This document shows, one piece after another, positions 14,800-15,365 of a stretch of 15,365 bases of DNA. The stretch is from the NCBI GenBank assembly GCA_002417965.1, contig DIDD01000081.1, positions 2,669 through 18,033 of the forward strand, read 5' to 3'. How positions within the stretch are numbered: position 1 is the first letter of the stretch; every line of letters begins with the position of its first letter. A program made the position numbers and the translations under genes. Under the pieces are notes generated by a model. It made no database searches, was not told the DNA's origin, and worked only from the letters and a program-made list of their open reading frames with translations. This DNA comes from Veillonellaceae bacterium UBA5809 (lineage in GTDB: Bacteria > Bacillota > Negativicutes > Veillonellales > Dialisteraceae).

Positions 14800-15280
14800 A
14801 TATTCAGAAAATCAATTAAAATGGCTTGGACATTCGAAAAGACCTGTTTTATCGGTATACAGTCCGGAACTTTTAGAAGTTGTGGAAAATCAATACAAGG
14901 GCAGGGATTATTTTGTAAAATTCAATTGTCCCGAATTTACCAGTTTATGTCCTAAAACAGGACAGCCTGATTTTGCATCCCTTTATATCTCTTATGTACC
15001 TGACCAAAAACTGGTGGAAAGCAAATCACTGAAACTATACTTATTCAGCTTCAGAAATCATGGAGATTTTCATGAAACCTGTGTGAATTTAATTATGGAT
15101 GACTTGATTAAAGTGGCAGATCCCCTGTATATTGAGATCCTGGGGCGGTTTCTTCCGCGGGGAGGGATCTCTATTGATCCCTTCTGTAATTATGGCCGTA
15201 TGGGAACAGAATGGGAGAAAACAGCCCGGTTACGCCTGATGAGGCATGATATAAATCCTGATCAGGTTTTTAACAGGTAA
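14789..15280 (+). CDS. queF: NADPH-dependent 7-cyano-7-deazaguanine (preQ0) reductase, unimodular type
   Basis: QueF reduces the nitrile of preQ0 to the amine of preQ1 using NADPH, the step before insertion into tRNA by Tgt in queuosine synthesis. The 163-residue product is of the short, Bacillus-type (unimodular) class. The catalytic cysteine is in FTSLCPKTGQPDFA (C54), with the conserved aspartate D61; the QueF signature is ESKSLKLYLFSFRNHGDFHE (78-97), carrying substrate and NADPH contacts. I chose the ATG at 14789 because GAGGGAG (14773-14779) is 9 nt upstream; an in-frame ATG at 14765 lies ahead of that site. The start overlaps the queT end by 11 nt, so the pair is coupled, and both are under the preQ1 riboswitch. 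Confidence 0.96.
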   Translation: MGNEYSENQLKWLGHSKRPVLSVYSPELLEVVENQYKGRDYFVKFNCPEFTSLCPKTGQPDFASLYISYVPDQKLVESKSLKLYLFSFRNHGDFHETCVNLIMDDLIKVADPLYIEILGRFLPRGGISIDPFCNYGRMGTEWEKTARLRLMRHDINPDQVFNR

Positions 15281-15322
15281 TAGATTTCAACACACTTCAG
15301 AAGAACAGAATATAGCATGTAT

Positions 15323-15357
15323 AAAAACTGAACTATAATAAACATAGTTCAGTTTTT
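15323..15357 (+). terminator. Terminator after queF
   Basis: A perfect 14-bp stem, AAAAACTGAACTAT (15323-15336) with its complement at 15344-15357, closes a 7-nt loop. The A-run on the left and T-run on the right could let it work on both strands. It lies 43 nt past the queF stop; nothing else is seen in the last 85 nt. Confidence 0.88.
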
Positions 15358-15365
15358 ACTTTCTG

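Overview
The window is a compact, entirely plus-strand stretch of bacterial chromosome holding 13 complete protein genes, one 3'-terminal gene fragment and several RNA regulators. Strong GGAGG-type ribosome binding sites, sigma-A promoters with extended -10 elements, a T-box leader, a preQ1 riboswitch, ECF transporters, a PASTA-bearing penicillin-binding protein and formate-tetrahydrofolate ligase together point to a Bacillota (Firmicutes) anaerobe, perhaps of the Negativicutes or Clostridia. That placement is inference; no rRNA or lineage-specific marker is present. No insertion sequence, phage gene, CRISPR array or tRNA gene was seen.

Layout. 1-843: the tail of an unrecognised gene, then the nucleotide-pool sanitising enzyme RdgB. 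861-2962: a promoter, an E. coli-type S-adenosylmethionine decarboxylase (speD), a malic enzyme and a terminator. 2990-6489: a CCA-adding enzyme whose stop overlaps the start of a class B penicillin-binding protein. 6507-10791: a folate one-carbon operon (fhs, then a FolD homologue with an altered active site), a nitroreductase and a MscS-type mechanosensitive channel. 10788-14114: a strong promoter, a 5' leader that reads as a tryptophan-specific T-box, and a three-gene ECF transporter in which the substrate-binding S component is fused to the first ATPase. 14129-15357: a second promoter, a preQ1-I riboswitch with terminator, then queT (S component for queuosine precursors) and queF (preQ0 reductase), closed by a terminator.

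The two most noteworthy points are these. First, the T-box/ECF locus: the specifier triplet UGG, the UGGC bulge that matches a G73 discriminator, and an S domain resembling TrpP all point independently to tryptophan uptake by a dedicated transporter with an S-EcfA fusion. Second, the FolD homologue aligns without gaps to canonical FolD but lacks both the catalytic lysine and the conserved glutamine, so its cyclohydrolase activity is doubtful. The neighbouring preQ1-controlled queT-queF pair is a coherent queuosine-precursor salvage unit.
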